NCBI GenBank assembly: GCA_964638035.1
Contig: CAZWXD010000014.1
Location: 1-64,000, forward strand
Reading direction: 5' to 3'
DNA length: 64,000 nucleotides
From: JAGGAG01 sp964638035
GTDB taxonomy: Bacteria; Gemmatimonadota; Gemmatimonadetes; Gemmatimonadales; GWC2-71-9
Position numbers and translations under genes: made by a program. Below are positions 36,952 to 45,026 of the stretch, piece after piece. Numbering within the stretch: position 1 is the first letter of the stretch; each line of letters opens with the position of its first letter. The notes beneath the pieces were generated by a model. The model made no database searches. It was not told the origin of the DNA and was given only the letters and a program-made list of their open reading frames with translations.

Positions 36952-37667
36952 TCGTGACCGCCGACATAGGTGACAATCATCTTCTCCCACCAGGGCCAGT
37001 CGTGGGCGTGGCCATTCCAGGTGCGCAGGGCATTCCCGATGCCCTTGCCCCACAGGATGCCCGAGAAGTCGCAGTTGTTCTGGTACGAGGGGTCGTCCCG
37101 GCCGATGGCCAGGATGATGTCCTGGCGCCGGAAGGCCGCCAGCCGGGCGGGGTCGTGCTCGTGCTGCATGAACACGAAGGGGTTGGCGGCGTACACGTTG
37201 GCGTCGCTGTATCCGTCGGTCATGTGGGTGATGTCGTACATCCCGCTCATCCCGATGAGGCGGTTCACCGCCTCCGGGTGACGCAGCGCGAAGCACGCCG
37301 CATGGTATGCCCCGAAGCTCGCGCCCGTCGCGATCACGAACGGGTTGGCGTTGAGGCCGGCCGTGAAGGGCAACACCTCGTGGTACACGTATGCATCGTA
37401 CTGGAGGTGGCGCCACGCCCGGGCGCCCGGATGGAGCTGCCGGCCATACCAGCTCTCGTCGTGGACCTGGTCCACGCAGGTCATCTGGATCCAGCCGTTC
37501 TCGAGGTGCTCGCCCAGGACCGTGGGCATCTGCCGGTCGGGCCACTCACGCCAGGTGCCCATGGTCGTCGGGAAGACGATCATGCGCGCCCCGGCATGCC
37601 CCCAGACATCCACGTGCATCTCGCGCCCGAGGGTCGGGCTGTGCCAGTGATGGTGCTCATGGTGCAT
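36948..37667 (-). CDS. Alpha/beta-hydrolase-type esterase (COG4947-like)
   Basis: 239 residues. A His-rich start MHHEHHHWHSPTLG leads into an alpha/beta hydrolase with nucleophile in ATGASFGAYHA and a C-terminal His region. ATG at 37667 has GGAG seven bases upstream. Likely acts on an ester or thioester, perhaps of the product of the neighbouring ligases. It is separated from the second esterase by 49 bases. Confidence 0.78.
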   Translation of the reverse strand: MHHEHHHWHSPTLGREMHVDVWGHAGARMIVFPTTMGTWREWPDRQMPTVLGEHLENGWIQMTCVDQVHDESWYGRQLHPGARAWRHLQYDAYVYHEVLPFTAGLNANPFVIATGASFGAYHAACFALRHPEAVNRLIGMSGMYDITHMTDGYSDANVYAANPFVFMQHEHDPARLAAFRRQDIILAIGRDDPSYQNNCDFSGILWGKGIGNALRTWNGHAHDWPWWEKMIVTYVGGHD

Positions 37668-37677
37668 GGAGGCGCTC

Positions 37678-37720
37678 CGCGTCAGGACATCAGGCTTCAC
37701 GACCACTGGTGCGGCGTCAC
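37678..37720. repeat. Degenerate 8-bp repeat units between two esterase genes
   Basis: CGCGTCAG and GACATCAG in tandem (37678-37693), and a single GGCGTCAC at 37713-37720. These resemble the GGCGTCAG octamer of the other arrays. Confidence 0.55.
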
Positions 37721-38550
37721 GTCCCCAGCAGAAAGGGCAAGGCCGAGCGGAGACGCGGTCCCCACCGCGATTCACTGTGGCCCGCTCCCACGTCCTCGAA
37801 GTACCGCAGGGTCGCGTCGAGCCGGTACCCGCGCTGCACCAGCAGGTCCCGCAGCCGGCGTGCATCGGCGAGCCCTTCCTGGCCTTCCTCCGTCCCGATG
37901 TCGAGGTAGATCCTGCCGCCAACCGCCGGGGCGTGCCTAATGTACTCCGAGATCGCGTTGTCGGCGAACCAGAGTGACGGGCTCAGGACCCCGGCAGCGC
38001 CGAAGGTTTCCGGTCGCTGGAAGTGCGCGTAGAGGCTGAGGAGCCCCCCCAGCGAGCTCCCCGCGATCGCCGTGAACTCCCTCCCCGGCAGGGTCGGGAA
38101 TGCGGCGTCGATGCGCGGCTTGAGCTCCCCCACCAGCATGTCCAGGTAGGCACGCCCACCGCCGCCGCCATGCACCGGGTCGCTGAATGGGGCGTACTCG
38201 TTCCGCCGCCGCTCCCGCCCGTTGTACACGGCGACCACAATGGCATACCGACCCTGCCGGGCATGGTGCTCGAGGGTGCCACCCACGCCCCAGTCCCCTG
38301 CGAAGCTGGTGGCCGGGTCGAAGAGGTTCTGGCCATCATGCATGTACACCACGGGGAACCGGCGCCCCTCGCGTACCTCCCTTGGCGGCAGGGCAACCAG
38401 TACCTCGCGCTGCCCCTCCAGTACGTCGCTCCGGAAGTCGGTGAGGTGGACCACCTCCGGCGCGTCCGGCGCCTGCGTGGCGTCTGCCGCCGGCTCCTCC
38501 GCGCCCTGCTCCGCTGCCGGTTCCGCGGGCGTGTTGGCTGGCGTGGTCAT
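37717..38550 (-). CDS. Putative esterase (EstD/COG2819 type)
   Basis: 277 residues. After a Pro/Glu/Ala-rich head (to about 45) comes an alpha/beta hydrolase: PVVYMHDGQNLFD, nucleophile in IAGSSLGGLLSLY, C-terminal His in GAGHSESRW. No signal peptide. ATG overlaps the msrQ stop (ATGA). It shows no clear sequence relation to the first esterase. Confidence 0.83.
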   Translation of the reverse strand: MTTPANTPAEPAAEQGAEEPAADATQAPDAPEVVHLTDFRSDVLEGQREVLVALPPREVREGRRFPVVYMHDGQNLFDPATSFAGDWGVGGTLEHHARQGRYAIVVAVYNGRERRRNEYAPFSDPVHGGGGGRAYLDMLVGELKPRIDAAFPTLPGREFTAIAGSSLGGLLSLYAHFQRPETFGAAGVLSPSLWFADNAISEYIRHAPAVGGRIYLDIGTEEGQEGLADARRLRDLLVQRGYRLDATLRYFEDVGAGHSESRWGPRLRSALPFLLGT

Positions 38551-39155
38551 GATGGGGCCTTTCGGGGCGCCACCGCCGCCGGGATGCGGGCCAGGAGCAG
38601 CACCGACAGCACGACCAGGTACGCCACAGGGAGCCGAACGTCCTTCTTCACCAGCCACAGGAAGTGCAGCACCGCGAGGACAGCGGCGGGGTACACCAGC
38701 CGGTGCAGCGCACGCCAGCGCCTGCCGCCAAGGCGGCGGACCATGCCGTCCGTGGACGTCAGGGCCAGGGGGACCAGCAGCGTGAGCGCCGAAAAACCTG
38801 CCAGCACCCATGGATGCTCCACGACATCAGCGGCGATGAGGGAAATCGAGAGCTCCTGGTCGAGGATGACATAGCTGCTGGCATGCAGGAGTGCATAGCC
38901 GAAGGCGAGGAGGCCGGCCGGGCGGCGCAGCCGGATCCAGGCTCCCATCCTGGTCACGCGAATGAGGGGTGTCACCGCCAGGGATACCAGGAGAATGGTG
39001 AGGGCGGACCGTCCCGTCACCCGCTGGATGGTGTCCACCGGCTCGGGGCCCAGGTGCCCCGTGAGGGTCGCCCACGCCAGCCAGCCAAGGGGCGACACGC
39101 CGGCAGCGAACAGCACGGGTCGGATGACCCGCGTCATCCACTGGCCCGCCGTCAC
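38547..39155 (-). CDS. msrQ: MsrQ, haem-binding membrane subunit of MsrPQ
   Basis: 202 residues, about six helices. LRRPAGLLAFGYALLHASSY and RWRALHRLVYPAAVLAVLHFLW carry His residues that bind haem b. It passes electrons from the quinone pool or flavin reductase to MsrP. The GTG at 39155 starts one base after the msrP stop; an ATG at 39137 is possible. Confidence 0.9.
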   Translation of the reverse strand: MTAGQWMTRVIRPVLFAAGVSPLGWLAWATLTGHLGPEPVDTIQRVTGRSALTILLVSLAVTPLIRVTRMGAWIRLRRPAGLLAFGYALLHASSYVILDQELSISLIAADVVEHPWVLAGFSALTLLVPLALTSTDGMVRRLGGRRWRALHRLVYPAAVLAVLHFLWLVKKDVRLPVAYLVVLSVLLLARIPAAVAPRKAPS

Positions 39156-39156
39156 C

Positions 39157-40077
39157 TCAGTAGTGCTTCCGGAGGTCGAGCCCGCTGTACAGGGAGCCCA
39201 CCTGGTCGGCGTACCCGTTGAACATGAGCGTGGGTCGCTTGAACAGTTCGCCCACGCGCCGTTCGCGGGCCTGGCTCCACCGGGGATGGTCGACGGTGGG
39301 GTTCACGTTGGCGTAGAACCCGTACTCATCAGGGGCCGCGATGTTCCACGTCGTCCGGGGTTGCGTCTCGGTGAAGCGGAACCGCACGATCGACTTCCCG
39401 CCCTTGAAGCCGTACTTCCAGGGCATCACCATCCGGAGCGGCGCCCCGTTCTGGGATGGCAGCGGCTTTCCATAGACCCCAGTCACCAGCAGCGTCAACG
39501 GGTGCATCGCCTCGTCCAGGCGGAGGGCCTCCACATACGGCCATGGGAGGATGCCACTCCGCTGACCCGGCATCTGGGCGGGGTCGAGCAGCGTGGTGAA
39601 CTCGACGAACCGCGCCTTCGAGGTGGGCTGCCACCGCTTCACCAGGCTCGCGAAGGGGATGCCTTCCCACGGCACCACCATCGACCACCCCTCGACACAG
39701 CGATGCCGGTAGACCCGTTCCTCGGTGGCAAGCCCCTTGAGGAGGTCGTCCAGGTCGTACGTGGCCGCCCTGGCGACCTCGCCATCCACCTTCACCGTCC
39801 AGGGCCGCGTGCGCAACGTCCCGGCGTTGGCTGCCGGGTCGTCCTTGGCCGTGCCGAACTCATAGAAGTTGTTGTAGCCCGTCACGGCATCCCACGGCGT
39901 CAGCTTGTCATCGCCGGGCCGGACCCGGCGGGCCAGCGCCTCGAGCCGCGCGAGTGGCATCGCCAGCAGGGTGGCGCCGCCGGCAGCCGCGATGAACGCC
40001 CTGCGATCCCAGAACAGGTGCTCGGGGGTTGGGTCGAGGTGGACGTGGCGCGCCTGGCGCCCGGGACGGATGGGCAT
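39157..40077 (-). CDS. msrP: MsrP, periplasmic methionine-sulfoxide reductase
   Basis: 306 residues. A twin-arginine signal (DRRAFIAAAGGATLLAM) and a molybdopterin-binding core with YRHRCVEGWSM, in which C127 binds molybdenum. It repairs oxidised methionines in envelope proteins. msrQ follows directly. The start ATG at 40077 is 36 bases from the tRNA gene. No Cys or key residue is missing. Confidence 0.93.
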   Translation of the reverse strand: MPIRPGRQARHVHLDPTPEHLFWDRRAFIAAAGGATLLAMPLARLEALARRVRPGDDKLTPWDAVTGYNNFYEFGTAKDDPAANAGTLRTRPWTVKVDGEVARAATYDLDDLLKGLATEERVYRHRCVEGWSMVVPWEGIPFASLVKRWQPTSKARFVEFTTLLDPAQMPGQRSGILPWPYVEALRLDEAMHPLTLLVTGVYGKPLPSQNGAPLRMVMPWKYGFKGGKSIVRFRFTETQPRTTWNIAAPDEYGFYANVNPTVDHPRWSQARERRVGELFKRPTLMFNGYADQVGSLYSGLDLRKHY

Positions 40078-40112
40078 ACCTGATAATAAACGTCCGCATT
40101 CAGCGTGCGGAA

Positions 40113-40201
40113 CGGACAGGGCGGGATTCGAACCCGCGAAACCCCGTGAAGGGTTTACACGCTTTCCAGGCGTGCCTCTTCAACCACTCGAGCACCTGTC
40201 C
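40113..40201 (-). tRNA. tRNA-Ser (anticodon GGA)
   Basis: Acceptor arms GGACAGG and CCTGTCC pair perfectly, with G as discriminator base. The anticodon loop reads CTGGAAA, giving GGA. A long variable arm and the T-loop GGTTCGAATCC are as expected for tRNA-Ser. CCA is not encoded. Confidence 0.95.
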
Positions 40202-40390
40202 AGATGCCAGCGCGGCAGCGACTTACGCTGGGGTCGCACAATGTAATCCCCCAGTCGACGCTCCGCCCATCCCGAACCCGGTGCGGCAGGCCCAAGCGAC
40301 CCACACCGCTCGAATCCTCGACAGCGATCGAAAACATGACGGATGAGGACGGGGTGGGGGCACGGACATTGACCACTCGCCCGCCGATCG

Positions 40391-40409
40391 GACGGACCTG
40401 CCGTCCGTC
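40391..40409 (+). promoter_or_regulatory. Hairpin just upstream of the secreted beta-protein gene
   Basis: GACGGAC, CTGCC, GTCCGTC: a perfect 7-bp stem ending 21 bases before the start codon, just upstream of the AGGAG ribosome-binding site. It may be an operator or stabilise the 5' end of the message. Confidence 0.5.
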
Positions 40410-40430
40410 CACACCCAGCCCCAGGAGAAC

Positions 40431-40967
40431 ATGACCATGCGCTCGACCCGTGCCCTGCTTGCCGCCGCAGGCCTGGCCCTTTCGGCCAACGTGGCCGCGG
40501 CCCAGTTGACCTCGAATACGCCGACCGTCACGCTCAACGCGACGCAGCAGGAGACGCTGACGCTGACGCCCAGCGCCGGGTCGACCAACGCCGGACCGAT
40601 CAACCCGACGGGTGTCACCGCCTTCACGCCGCTCAACATGACGCTGGACTGGAACCTCGGCACGGCGGCGACGGTGGATGTGGTGGGTTGGTTCAACAAC
40701 CCGGCGGCAGCCCTCACCTCGGGAGGCAACAACATCCCGACCTCCAACGTCGAAGGCCGCACCGGTGCCAACCCGTTCGCCCCCTTCGTCAACAACGGTG
40801 TGGCAGGGACTGGCGTCGTGGGTGCCTCGCTCAACCTCTGGCAGGTCGCCGCCGCCGCCGGCGTTGGCACGGCATCCTCGCAGCTCGACCTGCAGCTCAA
40901 CCTGGCGAGCGCTCCCCCGGCCGGCGCCTACACCGGCACGCTGAACCTGCGCGCCGTCGTTCAGTAG
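40431..40967 (+). CDS. Small secreted beta protein, pilin-like (copy 1)
   Basis: 178 residues. Signal peptide to about residue 24 (AAAQ). The mature part is rich in Thr/Asn/Ala and beta strands, has no Cys, and ends YTGTLNLRAVVQ. A paralogue follows: both have a WFNNP/YFNSP-type block, an N-NIPTSNVEGR/N-AIPSSRVEAR block and the same end. With the chaperone-like gene downstream these resemble subunits of a pilus or surface fibre. I do not recognise a named family. Confidence 0.72.
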   Translation: MTMRSTRALLAAAGLALSANVAAAQLTSNTPTVTLNATQQETLTLTPSAGSTNAGPINPTGVTAFTPLNMTLDWNLGTAATVDVVGWFNNPAAALTSGGNNIPTSNVEGRTGANPFAPFVNNGVAGTGVVGASLNLWQVAAAAGVGTASSQLDLQLNLASAPPAGAYTGTLNLRAVVQ

Positions 40968-40994
40968 GCCCCGGGCACTCGAGGAGTTGCGGCA

Positions 40995-41672
40995 ATGCGC
41001 ACCCCGTCGTTCGGGCACGCTGCACGGCCCGGACGGCGGGGTCGCTCCTTCCTGCCGACGGCCGTGACGATGTCCGGTACCACCCGGCCTGCCAGGGCGG
41101 CGAGCGCCCTGCTCCTGACGCTGGCGCTAGTGGCGGGGACGGCGTCACGGGCCCAGTCCCAGACGGCGAGCCCGATCCGGCCCATCACCCTCAACGCGGT
41201 CGCGGATGACCGGCTCACGGTGATGGTCCTGTCGGGTGGGATGCAGTCGATCCCCAGCATCGTCCCCAATGCAATCAATGCCTTCCCGGCACCCGTCGTG
41301 ATCCGGGTGGAGTGGGACCTCCCGGGCCTGCAGTGGCTCGGCCTCGGGGCAATGTCCCTGGTCGCCTACTTCAACTCGCCGTCGCAGGCGCTGGTCAACG
41401 GCGCCAACGCGATCCCATCCTCACGGGTCGAGGCCCGCATGACCACGGGCGCACCGACGACCTTCATGCCCATCAATGCCGCACCGGTGCAGGGCGTCGG
41501 GACCGTGGGCGGGAGCCGCACCCTCTGGACACGCTCCTGTGGGTTCTTCGGCATCCAGTGCATCTCCGGGAGCCGCACGGACCAGCTGAACCTGCGCCTC
41601 AACCTCGTGGGCCACCCGACCGTCGCCGGGACGTACACCGGCGTCCTGAACCTGCGGGCCGTCGTCTACTAG
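40995..41672 (+). CDS. Small secreted beta protein, pilin-like (copy 2)
   Basis: 225 residues. A long N-region then signal peptide (LLLTLALVAGTASRAQ). The mature part ends in TYTGVLNLRAVVY, almost as in copy 1, and has two cysteines in SCGFFGIQCISG that could form a disulfide. GAGGAG lies eight bases before the ATG at 40995. It follows copy 1 by 27 bases, so the two are one transcription unit. Confidence 0.72.
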   Translation: MRTPSFGHAARPGRRGRSFLPTAVTMSGTTRPARAASALLLTLALVAGTASRAQSQTASPIRPITLNAVADDRLTVMVLSGGMQSIPSIVPNAINAFPAPVVIRVEWDLPGLQWLGLGAMSLVAYFNSPSQALVNGANAIPSSRVEARMTTGAPTTFMPINAAPVQGVGTVGGSRTLWTRSCGFFGIQCISGSRTDQLNLRLNLVGHPTVAGTYTGVLNLRAVVY

Positions 41673-41726
41673 CCCACGCACCGGCGCGGAGCGCCACCCT
41701 GGCTGGACCCGCTGGAGGAGATTGCC

Positions 41727-42467
41727 GTGTCACGCCCAATCCTGGCTGCAGGTGCCGCCCTGCTCTTCGCTGGCCACCTGGCGGCGCAGTCCATCAGCCC
41801 CCCGATTGCCGAGTACCGGGAGAAGGCCCGTGGGTCGTTCGTGGTCACCAACGGCACGCTCTTCCCCCTCACCGTGGTGCTGACGCCCAAGGGGTTCCAG
41901 GTCAGCGAGGATGGCGAGCTGACCGACGTGCCGCTCGACACCACCAGGATCCACCTCAAGCTGTCGGCCATGAGCTTCCGGCTGCAGCCGCGACAGGCCT
42001 ACACCGTCTTCTACGAGGCGCGCGCGGACTCGACGCCGGCCTGGTTCAGCGTCTGGGCCGGGATCACCGGCGCCCGGACGGACAACGGGATCCAGCTGCG
42101 CATCGAGTTGCCCCACGTGGTGTACCTCAACCAGAAGGCCCGGCTGCCCCAGGGGGACGTGACCATCACTGCCGTGCGGTACCAGCCCGTGCAGCAACAG
42201 GTCGTGGTCGAGCTGCGCAACACCGGGGCGAGCCTCGGGCGTGCGAAGCAGGTCACCGTGTCCGCCGAGGGCGTTCCGAACCGGCAGGGAGCCGGGTTCC
42301 CGCTCTTTCCCCACAGCACCCGCCGGACCGTGATTCCGTGGACCGACTCGCTGCCTCCCGCCAGCGTCGAGGTTCGCTTCGACGGGTTTCAGCTCGAATC
42401 CACGGGCATCGTGACGGATGATGGCCGACCGCCCGAAGCACCGCGCGCCGTCGTCACCACGCCCTAG
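41727..42467 (+). CDS. PapD-like periplasmic chaperone
   Basis: 246 residues. Signal peptide to about residue 20 (AAQ). GSFVVTNGTLFPLTVVLTP and SFRLQPRQAYTVFYEARAD, then PAWFSVWAGITG, match the strands of an Ig-fold pilus chaperone first domain; a second beta domain follows. Chaperones of this type hold subunits by donor-strand pairing. GTG at 41727 has GGAGGAG six bases upstream. Homology is weak and inferred from pattern, not from a search. Confidence 0.65.
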   Translation: MSRPILAAGAALLFAGHLAAQSISPPIAEYREKARGSFVVTNGTLFPLTVVLTPKGFQVSEDGELTDVPLDTTRIHLKLSAMSFRLQPRQAYTVFYEARADSTPAWFSVWAGITGARTDNGIQLRIELPHVVYLNQKARLPQGDVTITAVRYQPVQQQVVVELRNTGASLGRAKQVTVSAEGVPNRQGAGFPLFPHSTRRTVIPWTDSLPPASVEVRFDGFQLESTGIVTDDGRPPEAPRAVVTTP

Positions 42468-44124
42468 GCGAAGCCGCCTCGCGGCCTTCGCTACGGCCCT
42501 GGTGCTGGCACCCAGCCTCCTGTACGGGCAGTCCGTCCTCGAGGTGCAGGCCGGCGGCATGTCCCTCTACGACAGCTACGGCGCGGCGGTGTACGCGTAT
42601 ACCAACCGCTTCACGGGCTGGGCAGGCATCGGCTACCAGGATGGCCTCCTCTTCGGCGCCGGCATCCAGACAACCTTCCGGCAGGACACCCTGCGACTGG
42701 GGTCGAGCGCGCTGGTCGAGCGCTACACCACCGACCTGTTCACCCCCGGCGTCAACGTCCTGACCCAGGATGCGCGCTACACCTGGGTCAGGCCCAACAC
42801 CGTCGTGATGGGCAGTGTCGGGTTCGCCGCCGAAACGCCCGGCTCCCAGTTCTTCCCGGCCTTCAGCTTTGACGACGCCTACGGTGCGCTCAAGGTGAAG
42901 CACCAAGTCGAGCGGCGCGTGCGGGTCGCCTTTGATGGCGTAGTATCGGGCAAGCAGACGGCGATCGCCCATGCGGCCTTCCTCCCGACCCCGACCCTCG
43001 GCCTGGCCGCCGCGGCCGGGATTGGCAGCAACGTCCCGTACGGCGCCGTGAGCCTCGAGTATCAGGGCCGCACCGTCAAGGTGCTGGCGTCGTACATCGC
43101 ACAGGCGGATGGCTTCCGGCGGGTCGACCTGCCCTTCCCCAACCAGACGGAAGCCGACCGGGAGAACATCCAGGTCGACTGGCAGGTTCGGCCGTTCCTC
43201 GCCGTGGGTGCCGCCCGGCAGAACTTCCTGCAGAACGGCCGGGACAGCCTGCCCCCCGTCCGGGGAACGGGCAACTCCATCTATGCCAGTGCGCACGGGT
43301 ATGGCTTTCGTACGCAGGCCGGGCTGTATGACTCGGAGTCCATGGGCATCTCCAACCTGAGCAGCTACTTCATGCTCGGGCGGTCGTTCGGCTCCTGGTT
43401 CGACGCGGAAGTCTTCGTGCTCCAGAGCCGACCGTCAGTGGGCCCCAGCACCACGACGCCGATCGTGAACCTGCGGGAGCACGTCACGCAGCGCCTGGCG
43501 TTGACGCAGCAGGTGGCGTTCAATCCGGGCCACGTCACCGTCCAGTTTGGCGGCAACCTGGTGACGCCGATTGGCGAGGTTGGCGTGGGCTACCAGATCG
43601 TCCAGCGACCCCTCCAGCCGCTCAATCCGTTCGAGAGCGTCCTGAGCCTCACCGCCCGGCTCCAGCTGGGCCGGTATTCCACCAGCCTCAACACCATCTT
43701 CCAGCCGGACGGGTCGGTCAGCTACGTCGCCAATGCCTCGACTTTCCTCTATTTCGGCGAGTTCGGGGGCGCGGCGCAGTCCAACCTCATCGGGAAGCAG
43801 ATGGGGAAGTTTGTCCTCCGGGGCCGCGTCGTGGACGACGCCGGCCAGCCCGTTGACGGGGCCGCCATCGAGCTGGATGGGCAACTGGCCTTCACGAACA
43901 CCAATGGCGAGTTCCTGGTGCGGGTGGGTCGGCCCAGGACCTACCAGGTGCGGGTGCTGCTGCAGGAGTTCCTCACCCCGGGAACCTGGGAGGTGGTCCG
44001 TGCTCCCGACGGCATCCTCGCGGTGTCCGAGGAAGGCGGTAGCTCGGCGGAGATCGTCCTGCGGCGCGGCGCCAGCCCCCTCCCAACCCCGGCTCCCTCC
44101 GACTCGACTGTCCCGCCGCGCTAG
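42418..44124 (+). CDS. Outer-membrane barrel with C-terminal regulatory-like domain (usher-like)
   Basis: 568 residues. Signal peptide after a basic head; then about 420 residues of alternating beta strands with Tyr/Gly patterns of an outer-membrane barrel; then a carboxypeptidase-regulatory-like domain (VVDDAGQPVDGAAIELDGQL, about 472-560). Ushers also carry beta-sandwich domains at the end of the barrel. The start lies 50 bases inside the chaperone gene, so the two are translated together. It could be a secretion pore for the two small proteins. Confidence 0.65.
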   Translation: MMADRPKHRAPSSPRPRRSRLAAFATALVLAPSLLYGQSVLEVQAGGMSLYDSYGAAVYAYTNRFTGWAGIGYQDGLLFGAGIQTTFRQDTLRLGSSALVERYTTDLFTPGVNVLTQDARYTWVRPNTVVMGSVGFAAETPGSQFFPAFSFDDAYGALKVKHQVERRVRVAFDGVVSGKQTAIAHAAFLPTPTLGLAAAAGIGSNVPYGAVSLEYQGRTVKVLASYIAQADGFRRVDLPFPNQTEADRENIQVDWQVRPFLAVGAARQNFLQNGRDSLPPVRGTGNSIYASAHGYGFRTQAGLYDSESMGISNLSSYFMLGRSFGSWFDAEVFVLQSRPSVGPSTTTPIVNLREHVTQRLALTQQVAFNPGHVTVQFGGNLVTPIGEVGVGYQIVQRPLQPLNPFESVLSLTARLQLGRYSTSLNTIFQPDGSVSYVANASTFLYFGEFGGAAQSNLIGKQMGKFVLRGRVVDDAGQPVDGAAIELDGQLAFTNTNGEFLVRVGRPRTYQVRVLLQEFLTPGTWEVVRAPDGILAVSEEGGSSAEIVLRRGASPLPTPAPSDSTVPPR

Positions 44125-44257
44125 GCTGGAGTGCACACGACGGAGCGCGCGCCTCGCATCTGCGTCGCTCCGGAGGCGAGGGTGAAGCGCGAGACGAGAG
44201 ACCCCGCTCCGCGTGACCGGCACTGCATGGCGGTGCCGAGATCAATTTGCAAGACAT

Positions 44258-44278
44258 TACGAGAACAGCGCTCTCGTA
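44258..44278. promoter_or_regulatory. Inverted repeat, possible operator
   Basis: TACGAGA, seven bases, TCTCGTA: a perfect 7-bp arm pair within an AT-rich stretch about 195 bases before the next gene. Confidence 0.5.
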
Positions 44279-44298
44279 GCACATAACATGCTGTTGAT

Positions 44299-44308
44299 TA
44301 ACCGGTTA
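44299..44308. promoter_or_regulatory. Palindrome TAACCGGTTA
   Basis: A perfect 10-bp palindrome, 21 bases after the inverted repeat. It could be part of the same operator region. Confidence 0.4.
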
Positions 44309-44470
44309 CGATGGTCGACCTCAGGTACAAGATCATTGCGGCACGTAGCGCTCCTTGGAGGGTATCGCGCTGTGGCGCGCAATCTGCTTCATGGGTCGGG
44401 TGAAGGCCGAGCGAGCCCAAATCCGGGCTCCCACCCTGCCCTCTCCACCCGGCGCTCACGAGGTGCCGCC

Positions 44471-44929
44471 ATGCAATCACCGATGGTTGTCGACGTCTTT
44501 CGCGACCAGCTCGCCACGATCATGGAGTGGCACCGCCGGGACATTCCGGCCTTCCGTTGGGGGGCCGTGATTCACCGCCGGAACGAGCGAGGTCGGGTGC
44601 GATTCGGTGCGATCACGGCGGGGGGCGAGAGCCTGGTCCTGACGGCCGACCTGCTTGATGAGTTGAGCCGGATGACCTGCTGGCTGGATGGGGCGGTGCG
44701 GGTGCGGCTGGAGTGCCGGAGCACGGTTGACTTCCCGCCCGAATGGGCCGCCGCCGCCCGGACCGACCGCCCCGCCCTGGTGAGAAGCCTCGCCGTGTAC
44801 TTCGACCCGGGCGCCACTGGTCCCGATGCAGCCCTCTTCGCCGCCATGGCAGGCGAACTGACCCCGGAAGAGTGTCCCACGGAATTGTTCATCCTGACGC
44901 GCCGCCGTCCCCCCACATGGCCGGCCTAG
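44471..44929 (+). CDS. Hypothetical protein, unknown
   Basis: 152 residues, soluble, no signal or membrane segment. It begins MQSPMVVDVFRDQLATIME and is Arg/Trp-rich. I recognise no domain. The ATG at 44471 has GAGGTG just upstream. It is followed by a strong terminator, so it is probably a single gene. Confidence 0.6.
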   Translation: MQSPMVVDVFRDQLATIMEWHRRDIPAFRWGAVIHRRNERGRVRFGAITAGGESLVLTADLLDELSRMTCWLDGAVRVRLECRSTVDFPPEWAAAARTDRPALVRSLAVYFDPGATGPDAALFAAMAGELTPEECPTELFILTRRRPPTWPA

Positions 44930-44965
44930 TGCCGATATAGGACGTGAGGCAGCAGGATGAGCTGG

Positions 44966-44992
44966 AAAGGGTGGCCGCGAGGTCACCTTTTT
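44966..44992. terminator. Bidirectional rho-independent terminator
   Basis: AAAGGGTGGCC, GCGA, GGTCACCTTTT form an 11-bp stem with two G-T pairs; a T-run follows on the plus strand and an A-run precedes it, so it can serve both converging genes. Confidence 0.85.
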
Positions 44993-45026
44993 CATTGGGA
45001 CGTGAAGGAGCAGGGGCTGCCAGGTG

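Larger units (their letters stand above)
44125..44470. other. Long non-coding interval with palindromes
   Basis: No convincing gene. From about 44240 to 44345 the base composition is clearly more AT-rich than the surroundings and contains two symmetric elements listed separately. A start-less reading frame continues in from 44213 but has no ribosome-binding site. The stretch may hold the promoter of the next gene. Confidence 0.5.

Noticed and set aside
40202..40430. A sigma-70 promoter before the secreted beta-protein genes
   Set aside because: TTGACC occurs near 40370 but no -10-like element follows at a suitable distance.
44125..44470. N-terminal extension of the 44471 gene back to 44213
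   Set aside because: The ATG at 44213 frame passes through the AT-rich palindromes and lacks a ribosome-binding site; the ATG at 44471 has one.
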